In this document: positions 24,941 through 37,275 of the stretch, one piece after another | How positions within the stretch are numbered: position 1 is the first letter of the stretch | Layout of the letters: each line of letters opens with the position of its first letter | Source of the DNA: Polydactylus sextarius | Taxonomy: Eukaryota; Chordata; Actinopteri; Polynemidae | Assembly: GCA_016801845.1 (NCBI GenBank) | Contig: CM028919.1 | Coordinates: 3,279,001 to 3,343,000 of the forward strand | Length of the DNA: 64,000 nt | Direction: 5' to 3' | Position numbers and translations under genes: made by a program | The notes under the pieces: model-generated | Told to the model about the DNA's origin: nothing | What the model saw: only the letters and a program-made list of their open reading frames with translations | Databases searched by the model: none

Positions 24941-27900
24941 AAAAAACAACAGTAATATAAGTGCTTCTATCTCAAACCTGTGCAGCATTTTATTGCTGAA
25001 TTTAAGGGTTAATTAGTAGATATGTTCTGTTTTACTCCACTAGTAGTGCTGTGGAGCAACAATAAGACTATAGGGTCTCCATTTTGTATGTCTTTCACAC
25101 ACTGCATACATTTCTGTCACAAGTTTCTGCTGATTGACAGTCTGCACCACAGTGTCCCTGCAAAGGCCAAGTAGAAGTAGAGAAACACTACTTGACAGCG
25201 AACATGGATCTAAATAAAATAGGATCTGAATTCTATGTAAAAATGGTGAATCAAATTTACACAGACTTATGCAGAGTCACATTCTCTCCAAATATTGTTT
25301 GTTTACAAAAGTCTCAAAATGAAAATGGAAATTTTGATTCAGATAAAAAAAAAAAAACAGTGATTTTATTCATGTTATTTTATTAATTTAAGCCTCTTTT
25401 ATGTTTATCATAATCCAGTTATATATTGTGATGTGCTTGTTTTGATATTATTACATGGAGAATCATTTTTCATGTTCTGGCCAAAATATAATGTCAGCAC
25501 TGACAACACATTGGCCTTGTTTGAATAAATTCAAAAGCATTTCAACTACACACAGTTTAATCCAATGTAGTAAATAAACATAGTTTAACCCATTGTTGTC
25601 AATAAACTCCATCAAAGCTCTGATTGGTTGCTCCTTCCACTGATGATCATAAGAGCAGTTACTTGAATTACCATCCACTTTTTTTAAAAGCTAAGATTAT
25701 GCCTTTACAGTTGTCATTGTTTCATATTAAGATAATACAACAAAGTTACAAAGTTCAGACTAACTCTACAATTGAATCTGAACTCTCCACTCTTCCACCT
25801 CTTTAGTAGAATTGGTTTGACTGCAGCAGCAGTTTATCCAAATTATCATTCACATCAGAATATGCTATCTTTTGTTTTGGGTTTTTATTTATTTATTTAG
25901 TTATTTATTTTTTGACACAGTAATTATAACAAATGAAGTCCAGACAGAGTCAGATTCCTCGCTATTCTTCCACATATGGAGAACAATTAATTCCTAGTGA
26001 AAGGTCCAATTCGAAGACAAATGACTTGACTTTACTTTCCCGTACACATAAAGCTAATCTTTGCCAAAGAATTAATGTGATGCAAAGAGCTGCTGACTGC
26101 AGGATATTTATCTCTGCAGCACATTGTTGAGGATAATTTGATTTTACCCTGTATTTCATGCAGTTGTTTCTAATAAAATGTGATATTATCCGACAGTAAA
26201 CAAACAGTGCCATGCTGGTAAAATATCTGTATCACAGTGATCTAAGTCAGTTACTCTTTGTCAACACAGACCATGAAAATCTGGTTATGTGGAAATAATG
26301 TGAGTTATCTGTCATATTACTGGGCAAGTAAACTCCAGTGTAATTAATATTGATTTAAAAATCCACCCGCTTTGTAGGATTCTACCATTTAGTGAAGCAA
26401 GAGTTGATTAACAGCTTGACATGTATAGACTCAGTCACATGCTAGTCTTCTGAAAAATGAGGTTTCCACATGTGAATCACTGAGTTTAAAATATTATGCT
26501 GTATTAGTGTAACACAAAAACAACACCAACAATTTCTAGCACTGTAAAAAAATGAAAATAAAAAAAACAAATTTTTGAAGGAGTATACAACAAGTGGCTA
26601 ACAATTAGTAGCATTGTTGTTTTTAACTTTGAGCTGACAAAGTTTAGAGTCCAAATATGTGTGTAGACCATTTTTTTTCCACATGGCACGATCACATATG
26701 AAGTCAAATCAATGTCAAGAATAGTTTGAAATATGCAATGTGAACAGACAATTTGAACAAAAAACAAACAAAAAATATCCACACAATTTGAAGATATTTC
26801 AGCTTGTCAGTGTTTCGATTTAGACTTTTTTGTTTAGTACTTTGAATTGCATCATTTCTAAGTGCAACATTGCATCACTTCATGTAATGATCTCTCTTTA
26901 CTGTGGTCTGCGCTTAATCTCATTTTCTCATTCACTGTAAATGATAATCTGCAGTTTACTCAAGGGCTGGTTTTACAGTAAGTTCCTAAAAAGGCTCCTT
27001 TACTGATGACAATCTCATCAGCAGAGTTCTGCAATCAAACGTGGAGTTCCTGAAAAACTAAGAAGTATTTCACGCTACACCACTGTTTAACACCCTAGAT
27101 GATAACATCAGCAGTGGTTCACCATTTAAAGTAGAGATTGAAGAAATTAAAGATGTTACATTAAACAGGCTATATGTAATATATCTATGTATTTATATGT
27201 ATGAGTGATGTTTAAGAAATTCTATGGATATGAATCACAAGTATAATTCGAGTGATAATTCAGCTATCTACCATTTATTTTCATTGGCTAGTGTACAATA
27301 AAGCACTTTGGCTGAAAAGTATGGGATCATCTTATAATAAATGCAGTCTATTTACCATAAGGTTGCATCAGTACTGCTGCAAGCCATTTGGGGGCCTTAA
27401 GTGCAATTGCTTAGTAATTCCCCCCTCATCTCGCAGTTCCTGACTCCTGGTTCTGGCTTCTGTTCATTAGGCCATTTGATGGCGCCCCCTCCAGCACAGT
27501 GCGCGATGTGCGTGGTGAGCGGAATGGCTCTGGGTCACATCATCTAATGAATCATGAAGTATTTTATTTTATTTTCTATAAAATTCACCACAGAACTGAG
27601 CTACAGATATTTTACACTGCACTTTTCATACACAGCTTGTGTGCTCATGGATTTGTATTCATACATACTGTACCTTCTGAGTACCTACTGAGCACAAGTG
27701 CAGAACCATACAACACCTCACCATATTGTTATTACAATCTGTCAGGTTTGTCGTTTTTTATTGTTTTGACATCCTTGACATAACCATAGAGCAACAAAGT
27801 TGTAAAAGCAAGCGCTGCACATACTGCTTTAAGTTGGGTAACCTGACTTTATTTAAATGTACTGTATGTGAAGTTGTTAACATCCCCAGCTACTTCTGAC

Positions 27901-28854
27901 AGATGATAAAGAATTTATGTGTGTGTGTGCTGTCATTCCAGTGATTTTTCTCATCTATCAGTCTTTTTCTTATTCAGACGTCAGAAGCTCAACGGAGCAT
28001 CCATCAACACTTCACCTGAAACTGTGCTGCTTGTTGCTGCTCTCTCTCTTCCTCTATCATAGATGGACACGTTAGGCCTGTGCTTTGAAGAATTTGACAC
28101 TGCTTGGCTTTTACTCCTTTCATCCTTGACAAGGATCTGCAGTACAGCTCAAAGAACCTGGGGATTATTGTAATAACATATTCTGCTCTAATTACTGAGA
28201 TCCGTTATATAAAATATAAAGTGTTCAGACAGTTCTTTCAAGTGGGAGCGCTGTGGGGCATTGCTGTATTATGTTTCAATGCTGCAACAGTAAAATTATA
28301 GAAAATGTATTATGGGCTGATCTGCTTCCAGAACTATAACCCATACATTTAGACAATTTTGTGATAAATGTAACTGCAGGAAATCCTTACTTCAAACTGA
28401 AAGTTTCTATGAATTTGACCACTCGTGTAGCCCATGTCAGTTTCCCTTAATAAGTGAGTAGAGCCAGATTCATGACAAACATCTACAACACAGTGCAATC
28501 ACTTTATCAGTTTTTCTTTGTTTTCTTTAAGGTGTGTTTATTTTCCATGTTCAATTAGCCAAGACAAATTAGCAACAGCCCCAGCACTTACAAACAGAAA
28601 CTAAGACAGTCATAATTTGAACAAACCTAAGATACAGATGATTAATTCAGCTCCCATTAAAGTGTTCATGCCATTTTAGCCTTAAAAGGTAAAGGGCTTG
28701 GGAAAGGATGCTTGTTAATTGCTGCTAAAAGGTGTAATAATGAATATTGGTTTTCCAAAAAAAAGTTGTTGTCATTGTTGAAGAACAATAATATAATTCT
28801 TTTTTGTTGTATTTCATCGTATTTGTCACGCAGATTGTCTGTCCAATGTGAATA
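24941..28854. other. Noncoding stretch with a small GC-rich patch
   Basis: Mostly AT-rich, with TTTATTTATTTA near 25886-25910 and a T8 run near 26670. A GC-rich, CpG-containing patch lies at 27479-27527 (GGCGCCCCCTCCAGCACAG, GCGCGATGTGCGTGG). It resembles pieces of fish DNA transposons by feel, but I cannot name one. No gene seen. Confidence 0.5.
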
Positions 28855-29165
28855 CAATATCGCAAGAACACCTTGAGGAAATCCTTTTAAAGTCAGTAAA
28901 CATGCTCCCTTGGACTCAAGGATGATCTCATTTGAATTTAGTCACAGGTCATTGTGACAACACAACGCATGGTTTTGGCCTTTTGTGATATTTCAATCCT
29001 ACCTTGAGGTAACCACTGCAGATCAGGACGGAATTATTCACATTAAAGGATTCGCGGATGAACTGTTTAGATGTTGTTGGTCAAAGGTCAGTGGCACTGT
29101 GAGAGCACACAACATGTTTGTGACCATAACTCATGAATTTAAGCATAAAATTCCCTGCAACTTGA
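28855..29165 (+). repeat. Teleost repeat with AGGTCA half sites, two tandem degenerate modules
   Basis: Module one (28855-28985) reads CCTTGAGGAAATCCTTTTAAA, GGACTCAAGGATGA, then CACAGGTCATTGTGACAA and GGTTTTGGCC. Module two (about 29030-29160) reads GGATGAACTGTTTAGAT, GGTCAAAGGTCAGTGGCACT, then GACCATAACTCATGAATTTA. Both follow the same order as the better copy at 39495-39745, and the order of a repeat I know from fish genomes. Each module keeps one nuclear-receptor-like AGGTCA word (28946-28951 and 29085-29090), but the palindrome is broken in both. Confidence 0.7.
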
Positions 29166-29439
29166 CTGGTTAGCACACAACCACAAGTTATCAGTCATCA
29201 GTCACCATCAAGTTATAACAAAGAATTTATTTTGAATGAGTTAGGTTTATTACTTTTGTAATAAAATCTGGAACTTGAAATAGAAATAAAGGAAAAATTC
29301 ATTAAATAGAATAGAATAAAATATTTTTATTTGTCCCTCAAGGGGAAATGTATCTGTCTGACAGCATAAGAAATTATGAAAATAGATAAAATAGAACAGA
29401 AAATAAATAAGTTAACAGAAAATAAATAAATAGTTTATA
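29166..29439. other. AT-rich flank with AATAG/AAATA runs
   Basis: Contains AATAGAATAGAATAAAA at about 29305-29320, the phrase TTTGTCCCTCAAGGGGAAA at about 29331-29348, and AAATAAATAA runs up to the left end of the next element. The phrase resembles a 3' tail often seen on fish retroposons, but I cannot assign a family. Confidence 0.5.
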
Positions 29440-30828
29440 CTAGACAATTCCCCTGCAGGGAATCGCGAGAGTGGGGCTGTGCGCTGGAGCAGTCTACGCT
29501 AAGATGATATGATGCTACAATTTCCATTTTCACCTCATCTTGTCTTTTTTCCACAATGAAATGATGATGAAACTTGATACAATTAAACGTTTAGCATCGC
29601 AAATCACTTTCCTTTTCACCTCAACTTATCCTTATTTGTCCATTTCATTGTGGTAGGAAAGGAAGGAAAGGAACGATGAGTGGTGATATGATTGGCGATT
29701 AGTGTCGCCAATCATTTTACCAATCATCATATGAGGGAAATGATAAAGAAAGGAGGAAAGGAAGGAAGGAAATGATTCGCGACTAGCGTCATGAATCATT
29801 TCATTATGGTAAGAAAGGAAGGAAAGTAAGGGAAGAAAGGATGATTGGTGAAATGATAAAGAAAGGAGGAAAGGAAGGAGGGAAATAAGGGAAATGATTG
29901 GCGACTGGCATCGCCAATCATTTCATTATACCAAGAAAGGGAGGAAAGTAAGGGAAGGAAGGATGATCATCATATGAGAGAAATGATAAGACGAGATGAA
30001 AAAGAATTATTTGCGACTGGCGCTACAGAGGCTTTTGTGAACACACAGATGTGTTTTTTTTTCTTCCTAGTGTCAAAAAATGTGGGCATTAGAGCGAGTT
30101 TAACACAGCTCAGATTTTTGATTTTCTGCTTGAAAACTTGGCTGGATTTACATGGGATCCAATTGAGCCCTTGGTCCGACCACTTGTCACTTCTAGGCTT
30201 CCCATTCAAAAACTGTAAAAGCTATCATATAGGTAGACACATTGTGGGAGTCAGGAGGAGTGTGACTACAATTTTAGAGCATATTATTTGTGTAAAGTGA
30301 AATTTGTGGCTGTGAGCACAGTTTTAGTGAGAAATTTAGAGGATATTTTTCAAAATCTGTCCACTCTAGCTGCTGTGGCTCCCACTCTAGCACAAACCAC
30401 GACCACATACACACCCATTGTAAAGTCTAAATTTCACCAAAATTGAATATGGTGAATGATCGTTGACTAATCAAAAAGTATTCAACCTAGCAAAAAAGTT
30501 GAATGCCACATCCACACAGGATAATTTTGTCTCCATTTGCCAGTTGAAATGAGGTCTCTAGGTCAAAGTATGCCAGAGCTGTAGATGTTTGAAAAAATGT
30601 TGAAAAAATGCGACTTTTCCAACTTTCCCCATTCATTCCTAATGGGAAAATTTCTGCGAATTATTATTTGTATTTTGATGAGAAAAGTAATAGAACACCG
30701 ATTCCGATCGAACCACACGTTTTGATGTATTATTCGTTTGTGTACATTCAACGGTGTGGGCCGCATTAAATGCCGAAAATTGCGTGGGAATAATAAAAAG
30801 AGTGGGCTGTGAAACACAGCCCCACTAG
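29440..30828. mobile_element. Candidate Helitron/Helentron-like non-autonomous element with internal hairpin array
   Basis: Proposed ends: left CTAGACAATTCCCC at 29440, right CACTAG ending at 30828, each flanked by TA. The right end is a strong hairpin: GTGGGCTGTG (30802-30811), loop AAA, CACAGCCCCAC (30815-30825), followed by the CTAG end and T, which fits the CTRR-T rule of Helitrons. The left end has a stem ATTCCC/GGGAAT (29447-29463) and then GTGGGGCTGTG (29471-29481), the inverted copy of the right hairpin arm. Inside are hairpin modules with GGAA-rich linkers (29640-29985) and a longer unique part. No transposase or helicase frame is present, so it would be non-autonomous. I believe the terminal sequence recurs in fish genomes. 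The class is inference; a TA-duplicating cut-and-paste element is the main alternative. Confidence 0.6.
29640..29985 (+). repeat. Tandem hairpin modules with GGAA-rich linkers
   Basis: Three related palindromic units sit in a purine-rich repeat: GATTGGCGA/TCGCCAATC (29690-29713), a damaged copy around GAAATGATTCGCGA (29770-29803), and the perfect GAAATGATTGGCGA/TCGCCAATCATTTC (29891-29924, 14-bp arms, 6-nt loop). A fourth trace, TTTGCGACTGGCGC, follows near 30009. Spacing is roughly 85 to 120 bases. Linkers are GGAAAGGAAGG-type runs shared between units. Confidence 0.85.
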
Positions 30829-33800
30829 TAAAAAAGAAAAAAGTGCAGTGATGGGGAAGAAGGCTTGTGGGTGCGATGTTTATAGCTGTACTTCTCATGG
30901 TACTCTTGTGCCATGAGACCAGCTTTCTCAGTCATGACATACAATAGTTGGGTAATAGTAACCAATAACTCAATGCAAAAACCTAAGCAAACACTTTCAG
31001 AAAATGCTATCCACTACAACTTTCAGCTAATTAGTAAATTGGTGCCTATCCATCAAATAAATCAACTATCATACAGCTGTTGTGGGCCTGGTCCCACCCA
31101 CTTGCAGATCTCGAATGACTAGGAGGAGTTACATTTTCTTTCCTTTTGGTTTTAATTGTTAAAATTAGCATTTTAATGCATATTCTAAGGCAAAAAATTT
31201 CTCTTTCTAAAAAAGTGAAATCACGTGTGACCTCTCCATTGATTACAACAACAGGTCATTTTACAGCCAGATCATCCAAACAAGATGGTATTTCGTAAAA
31301 TAGGATTAAAATGTCAGAGTTCAAAATGAAAGGGCAGTTTGAGTAATATGCTGCTTGTAATAAATACTAACTGTGGCAGAAAAAATAATAAGTTTCCTGC
31401 CCTGAAAATGTTTAAGAAAAGGATTTGATTGTGATTTACTGAGTAGATTTAAGTTTTAGAATTAACCAGACACACTAGTTGGCTCCCACAGCCTGATAAC
31501 AGTCTTTTTTTTTTTTTTTCTTTTGGCAGAGATAATGTAAAACCATCCAAAGCAGAAAAGATGAATTAAAACTAATTTCTGTCATTAAAACCCCCACCTA
31601 AAATCCTGGCACTATGCCTGAGCTGTTCATAGGTGTGTTTTTAACTGATGGGAGATTTTGCACTTCAGTGTGAGGTACATCCCAGAGCTGTTGTAATTCG
31701 TGCTCCATCTTTGCCCAGCTCATCTGTGGGAGTCCCATTCTGATTCCTCACCAACACTTTTAATTGAATGTCAGTCAAAATGAAGAGGAAGTGTTCTGGG
31801 GATGTACTGGTGTGGTAGTCAGGTAGAGATGGATGTGGATGTAGGCAGATGGGGAGTTGGGTTTTCACTCCAGCTCTCTAATCAAGGAATGATTTACACC
31901 TGGGAACCCAGGTGAAGGCAATTAATTTGCTAGTGGAAGGAGAAAAACAGTAGCCTCGATTCCAAAACGACTGAGAGATAGTGCTACAAGGAACCACAGG
32001 AGTAAGTAATAACAGGAATGTTGGTGTTTCGTACTCTTTTGCTAAGATATTGGGATTAAGGTTTAAATAATAAATGCTAACAATGGTTGAATTTCATCTA
32101 GCCGCTAAATTTTCAGGGTTCTAGTGCTTATGCTTGTTCATTTTAATTACTTATTGGGACACTTGAATAAAACCAAACAGATGTTAATGATTATGTATTA
32201 CTGTGATAATGTAAGAAAAGGTATTAACTAAAAAAAATATCATGTCATTTAGACATACAGATACAGATCACATTCGGCTCTCAGACGAGGTACAGGTATC
32301 CTACACCTGAGTTAAGGCCATTTAAGTAATAGTTTTCAAGTATTATGACCAGGAAATAGTTAAAATGGCAGAAATAAAAGTAATTGTACAGAAAAATAAA
32401 TCTTGTCATTGTTCATTTTCCAGGATTATATAGTTCTTATCATGCTGTTAATGTGTCAACTATTGCTATTTGCTATTTGAAATGTGTCAGTGCAGTCACA
32501 ACAATGTGATGTTCAAAATGCTCAAAATTTCAAGTATGGGACACTGGACACTTCTTTCCAACAATGGTTGCCATCTTGGTTAAAAGCCCAACAATGGAGG
32601 GAAAGGACAAGCCCCATGTCACAGTACTCAGGAGGCACAATGTACAATGTTTACTTTCAAGGCTGGAGAGCCAAGCAGCCCACAAATGTTTTGGGGATAA
32701 TAACTGTGGTAATGTTGTGATCATCATTTCCAGAAAGTGCACAATGGCAGTGTTTCATTTGAAACGCTACATTGTTGAAACACTCTCACACTCTAGCCCA
32801 GTGAGTAAACTGTGTTCACGATGTACAACATGTGAGTGAACTGACTGAAGTATCTGATGTTAAGGTTAGTTTACACTGATCTTGGTGAATTTATATCTCC
32901 ATCTCTTTTCCATCTTTGTACAAACTGTATACAGTTGAACAATGAAACAGTTAGATTGTTGATAATGATGGATCAGTGGACATATATTCATTTTATTAAG
33001 TTTTATTTGTCTGGCACCAAATCACCAAACACCTAGTCTCAAGACTCAAGAGCTCCTTGTAGATTCCTCCTCCTCAGCTTGTGCTTTGGGGAATGAATGA
33101 GTAAGATATGTTGATTGATTCAGAATAACATATTCCCTTCACTGTGAAGGTTTCACTAATACAGAATAGATCGTTGTGATGAGTTAAATAAGAGCAAAAT
33201 TAATATTTAGCTGTAATTTAACCTTTTTTTTTTTTTTTTTTTGACACATTAAGACAAATGCGAATTGTTGAGCGGTTTGACAGTCACAAGTCAAGAACCA
33301 ACAAGTTTTTCAAAAGCGATGTGTGAGGAGCCTGCTTAATTGCTCTGGGCTATGTGAATACGAAAAAAATATATGCATGTAAACACACTCAGTGTCAATG
33401 AGGTTCTGGTTGGGTGACCACTCTAATATAAGAACAGAGAAGCCTGTAAGACTGTAATTCCTCCTTGTGCCAGCTCAGTTGTCAGCTCAGTCAGATTTGT
33501 TGATATGAGAAGTGTTCCGTCTGAAGTGAAATGGAGGCTGTCTCCTAATCAGATCTGGTCCTCCTCAGAAAGTCTTCCAATCACCTATAAAGCCCACAGC
33601 GTTTGCTGAGAACTACCTAGACAGCTGGTGGTCAAATGATGACATGTGACAATATGTGTCATCGCTGGTCAGGGATAGGTGGAGCGGAAATCACGACGTC
33701 TGAGATTGGTTTAGCATATGTACATATAACTGAACATGTATTGCAGTTGGTGTATTCAACCTTCAATGTAAAGAGAGTTTGATGTGGAGGATGTGGAGTT

Positions 33801-33846
33801 AATACTTGAGATACAGTGAGTTAGTTAGTTTACTCAGAGCACATCA
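30829..33846. other. Noncoding stretch with two T tracts
   Basis: T runs at 31505-31519 and 33224-33242. At about 32990-33030 the words TTTTATTTGTCTGGCACCAAATCACCAAAC recall (in two parts) a phrase common at the ends of fish LINE/SINE copies; too short to assign. Overlapping frames at 32484-32839 match nothing known. Confidence 0.5.
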
Positions 33847-34012
33847 GCACAGTGGCTCGTGCTCATGTCATTTTTTTTTCTCTGGGTGCTCCAGTTTCCT
33901 CCCACAGTCCAAAATAAAGCATGCTTTTGGGGATAGGTTAATTGGTCACTCTAGATTGCCTGTAGGTATTAGCATGTGTGAAAGGTTGTTTGTCTTTGTG
34001 TGTTGTTATTGG
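33847..34012 (+). repeat. Teleost GTTTGCATG-type interspersed repeat, middle part
   Basis: Matches the copy at 57590-57960: GGTGCTCCAGTTTCCTCCCA, CAGTCCAAAATAAAGCATG, GGATAGGTTAATTGGTCACT, CTAGATTGCCTGTAGGT, then GTGTGAAAGGTTGTTTGTCT. A head-like stretch (CAGCACAGTGGCTCGTG) lies at 33847-33870, so the segment that normally carries GTTTGCATGTTCTCCC has been lost between them. The 3' third is also absent. Confidence 0.8.
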
Positions 34013-34379
34013 TGGTAAAGAAGGAGAAATGAGAAGAGATATAACAGAAAACAAAACAGGGGTATAATGTAGTACAAACTGGAAATACTCAAGTAAAGAA
34101 CAAATACCTTTATAATCATCTTTCCAGATCTACAATTTCTAAAAGTTCCAAAACCATTGTGAAGATCTTTATGGAGAAATGCCAAAATGAAGTACACTGC
34201 AAAATATATTTTGGGGTTTAAATAATACATAACACTAAACATTGTGGCATTTAGAATCATTTCTCCTGCAGATTCTTGTACCAGAATGTTAACTATAATG
34301 GATCTTTTTTTCATTCATATACAGCAAATTAGTGCTCACACTAAACTAAACAGAAAAGCCTTTATCAGACAGTTTCAAG
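34013..34379. other. Noncoding stretch, nothing seen
   Basis: AT-rich DNA between the repeat fragment and a possible LINE end. A minus-strand 102-codon frame covers most of it but is hydrophobic, low in complexity and matches nothing I know. Confidence 0.5.
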
Positions 34380-34540
34380 ATTGAAGAAGCTATTAAAAAG
34401 AAGCAGGGTATTTCCATACAGTTCTTCTTATCTGTGGAATAAACTTGGCTCTGTGGTTAATAAGACTGGTCCTCATGAGACATTCAAATCCAGTATTAAA
34501 ACTTTTTTTTTTCCATATTCACAGTTTGATCAAACATTTG
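34380..34540 (+). mobile_element. Possible LINE ORF2 extreme C-terminus
   Basis: The frame reads RVFPYSSSYLWNKLGSVVNK and then ETFKSSIKTFFF. This follows the end of L2-type LINE ORF2, where a R.F....P.LWN.LP motif is followed after about 15 residues by FK..LKTHLF. Only about 50 residues are recognisable and there is no upstream RT block, so I hold this loosely. Confidence 0.5.
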
Positions 34541-37029
34541 ATGTGCTCATTATTGCCATGACCTTGCCTTCTTTATTCTTAATGTATTTTTTAACAGAAC
34601 TGACTCAATAATGTTTGGTTGTAGATGCCAAAAACACAGTTAGCATAAAAACACAAGCTGTATACATCAACCTGAGCAGGAGATGAAAACAACTGTGTCA
34701 GAACTGTTCGTGTTTCCCTTTGACTTTCATTGGATGTCACTTTGACAACCATTTACTGTGCCAAGGACCTGGAACATTGTTCCTCTGGTATTGTTTGCTG
34801 TTTTCCTCATCCTTACATTCTGGCTCATCAGATCTTATAGGCAGCCTTGGACTTGTCTCATTACCACGTGTAACACTTGGCAGAGGAGCTAAGCACTCTT
34901 GGAAAAAATTGGCCTCTTTTCTGCCTACCATGCTGGTGGGTGATTTGAGTGCATTCTCCATCTCTAGAGCCTCAGGCATTTCACTCTTTAAAGCTGTATG
35001 CAAGCACCAAATCACCTCCCAGCACCATTTCATAGAGTTCATCTGACATCATGAACTGGTGTAATGACTCAAGGTTAAGAGGAGTGATTGAGGAGTCCCT
35101 GAAGGACACCATGGTGATGCTTGGTAATGTTGCTTCTCGTGATGCATGCTGTGATTTTCCATGAGATCGACAACCACATTCTGCTCCCTCTCCCAAACAC
35201 TTCTATTTTCTTCCTTGCTCTCCAACACATATACCTTAGGAAATGCTACCTTGTACTTTTTCTGTCACTATCCTTTTACCTTAACTTGTAGCCAAGCCTG
35301 CCATGGTAACCTCTCATTACCCAACTCTAACATTATCCATGTCTGATCAGACTTTAAGGTGCTTTTAATGTCTAACAAGCCCCTTTTTACCTGACTGATC
35401 TCCTCCAACCTTAGTTTTACCTCATATATGTTTGTCTATTCTGGTCTATTCCCAGGTCTCCATGGTGGAGCTGTAGCTGATGTCTTTCAGTCTGTCAGCG
35501 GGAAGTAAACGTTTCTTAATGTCTCCATATTAACCATTTATGATCTTTCATTCTGATAGTTCATACTGTGAATCTCCTGTTTAGTTTAATTTTATTCAAC
35601 ATTAACGCTAACCAATCCTGTAAAAAAAGATCCCTCCTTTGTTCTCATTTAAGAGGTTTCAGTTAAAGTTTTTATGACAGTCTACTTTCTGAATTCAAGG
35701 TCTAATGTTATATGACGCACAGATTGTTGGAATCCGTGAGGCAAATGTGTGATTTACTAGGCCATATAAATAAAATTTGACTTAAGTAAGAGAGTCTAGC
35801 AGCTGTTATGATGAGGGTCAAATCATTAGATATCGGGTTTAAGAGTTCCAAAAAGCATTTCATCACTAACTGATGGTAGTGATAGGGTGTGTCAATGCTG
35901 GAGTGTGTATTATATTTCAGGTGTAATTCAAAAGGAGGATGAGGTTTTTACGAGGCCACAAATGGGCTGATAGGATGAGGCATCACAGTATTTAATATTC
36001 TGCAGCATTTATAGCATAGTATCCCTGTCCGGTTCTGTAATAACCGATCAAGAGAAGATGAGCGAAAGCTGTTTTCATCAGAATCTCACAAAAGTGGCAA
36101 ACAATTTACTCTGTCAGGTCAAAACATTAGCAGCCACATGCCGCTGGTAGTGTGAGAAATTAATCTGTCAGTTTGTACTGTATACGCATGAAGAAGGGCA
36201 ACAGAATATGTGAAGAGAATCTTACACATCAAAACAAAGTTAATGGAAAACATTCATGCAAACAGAGATAGTAAATATCATGCAGGACTTCTGGCCGCGT
36301 TCACACTGTGATGTTACTGCTGTGTGCAGAGTCTGTGATTGGTGGTAAAACATCCCCGAAAAACCAGATTTAGAGCAGAGTCCCAGAGGGGTACCCACAG
36401 CAAAATGTACTACAACACTTTCAAATCTGTTTAGTTTTCTAGACACCACTGTGAAACAGCGACTAGTGCACCTCAGGGTGTTTTTGAGCAGTCTGACAGT
36501 GTGGTTTGTATTCATAATGATCCTCTTTATGTCAAGACTACATTCCATCACAAACAGTATTGAGGCCCAACCAGGTTCTGTCTATAAATGTAAGGTACAT
36601 GTTTTGAGCATTATTGGTCTCAACTGCAAATTCATTCAATTGGCACTGTTGGTATTTGAAAGTTAGTCTATTGTGCCACTAATAACAATCTAGTTAGGTG
36701 TTTTAGCACATCAGTACCTCACAGATAACCTTTAAAGTTCTGACTGTTAGTATGATAGCTGGTTCATATTTTGTCACTTTATTAGTGCTTTCGTTTGTTT
36801 TTGGTTTTTGGGGTTTTTTTTAGTATATATGAATGCGTTCATTGAAAAGAAACATTGGTCATTCCACAACTGTTTTTGCCCATTCTGTTTTCCCATGATA
36901 TGATCATACATTAAAGCTGAAAAGGTGAAGTTTTTTTTTTTTTTTTTATTAAGGCCACAGATCAGTAACTGATGTGTTTGGGGAGAACAATGTTAGAGGC
37001 TCTGTCTGCTGGAGGTTTGGCGCTTAGTT
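34541..37029. other. Noncoding stretch with an unassigned open-frame cluster
   Basis: On the minus strand, two frames (35196 to 34981 and 35042 to 34737) overlap and would form about 140 residues across one frame change; a plus frame overlaps them. The composition is less AT-rich than the neighbours and has no low-complexity runs, so a decayed coding segment is possible, but I recognise no family. The rest holds a T17 run at 36931-36947 and nothing else. Confidence 0.45.
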
Positions 37030-37275
37030 CTGTGTAATGTAGACATGAATTTGGCATCAGAGGAGCAGAGGCTGTGGCAGGAGATGTGATGATGGAGAAG
37101 GTCTGTGGTGAGAGGGCCTGGGTTTGGATGGTTTTGTGTGGGAAGAGGACTGTGAAATGGATCCATTGATGGACAGGAAGTCAGTGGAACTTTTGGAGGA
37201 TGCAGTTGATGTGGTCACAATGATGAGATTCTGGATGTGATGAATACGTGAATCAAAGTTTCAGCAGCAGTGAAG
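37030..37275 (-). mobile_element. L2-type LINE, reverse transcriptase C-terminal fragment
   Basis: On the minus strand 37268-37227 reads AAETLIHVFITSRI, the ETLIHAF.TSRLDY block of fish L2 LINEs. After a deletion, 37203-37172 reads ILQKFH*LPV, the LQKLHWLPV motif with its tryptophan codon changed to TGA. The next bases continue as HQWIHFTVLF, in line with the family's QRI.FK.LL. The same ETLIHAF region is present in the fragments at 1-300 and 49398-49530, and 37256-37272 shares the words AAAGTTT and AGCAGCAGTGAAG with the latter. Confidence 0.85.

Noticed and set aside
29640..29985. CRISPR-like array of spaced palindromes
   Set aside because: Units and linkers are both repetitive, spacing is uneven, and the DNA is clearly vertebrate; this is transposon-internal repetition.
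30563..30898. 111-codon minus-strand open frame over the right end of the 1.39-kb element
   Set aside because: It crosses the proposed element end and hairpin, so it cannot be an element gene; no motif.
36240..36551. 103-codon minus-strand frame, Cys-containing
   Set aside because: No domain spacing that fits a zinc-binding or secreted family; no exon borders.
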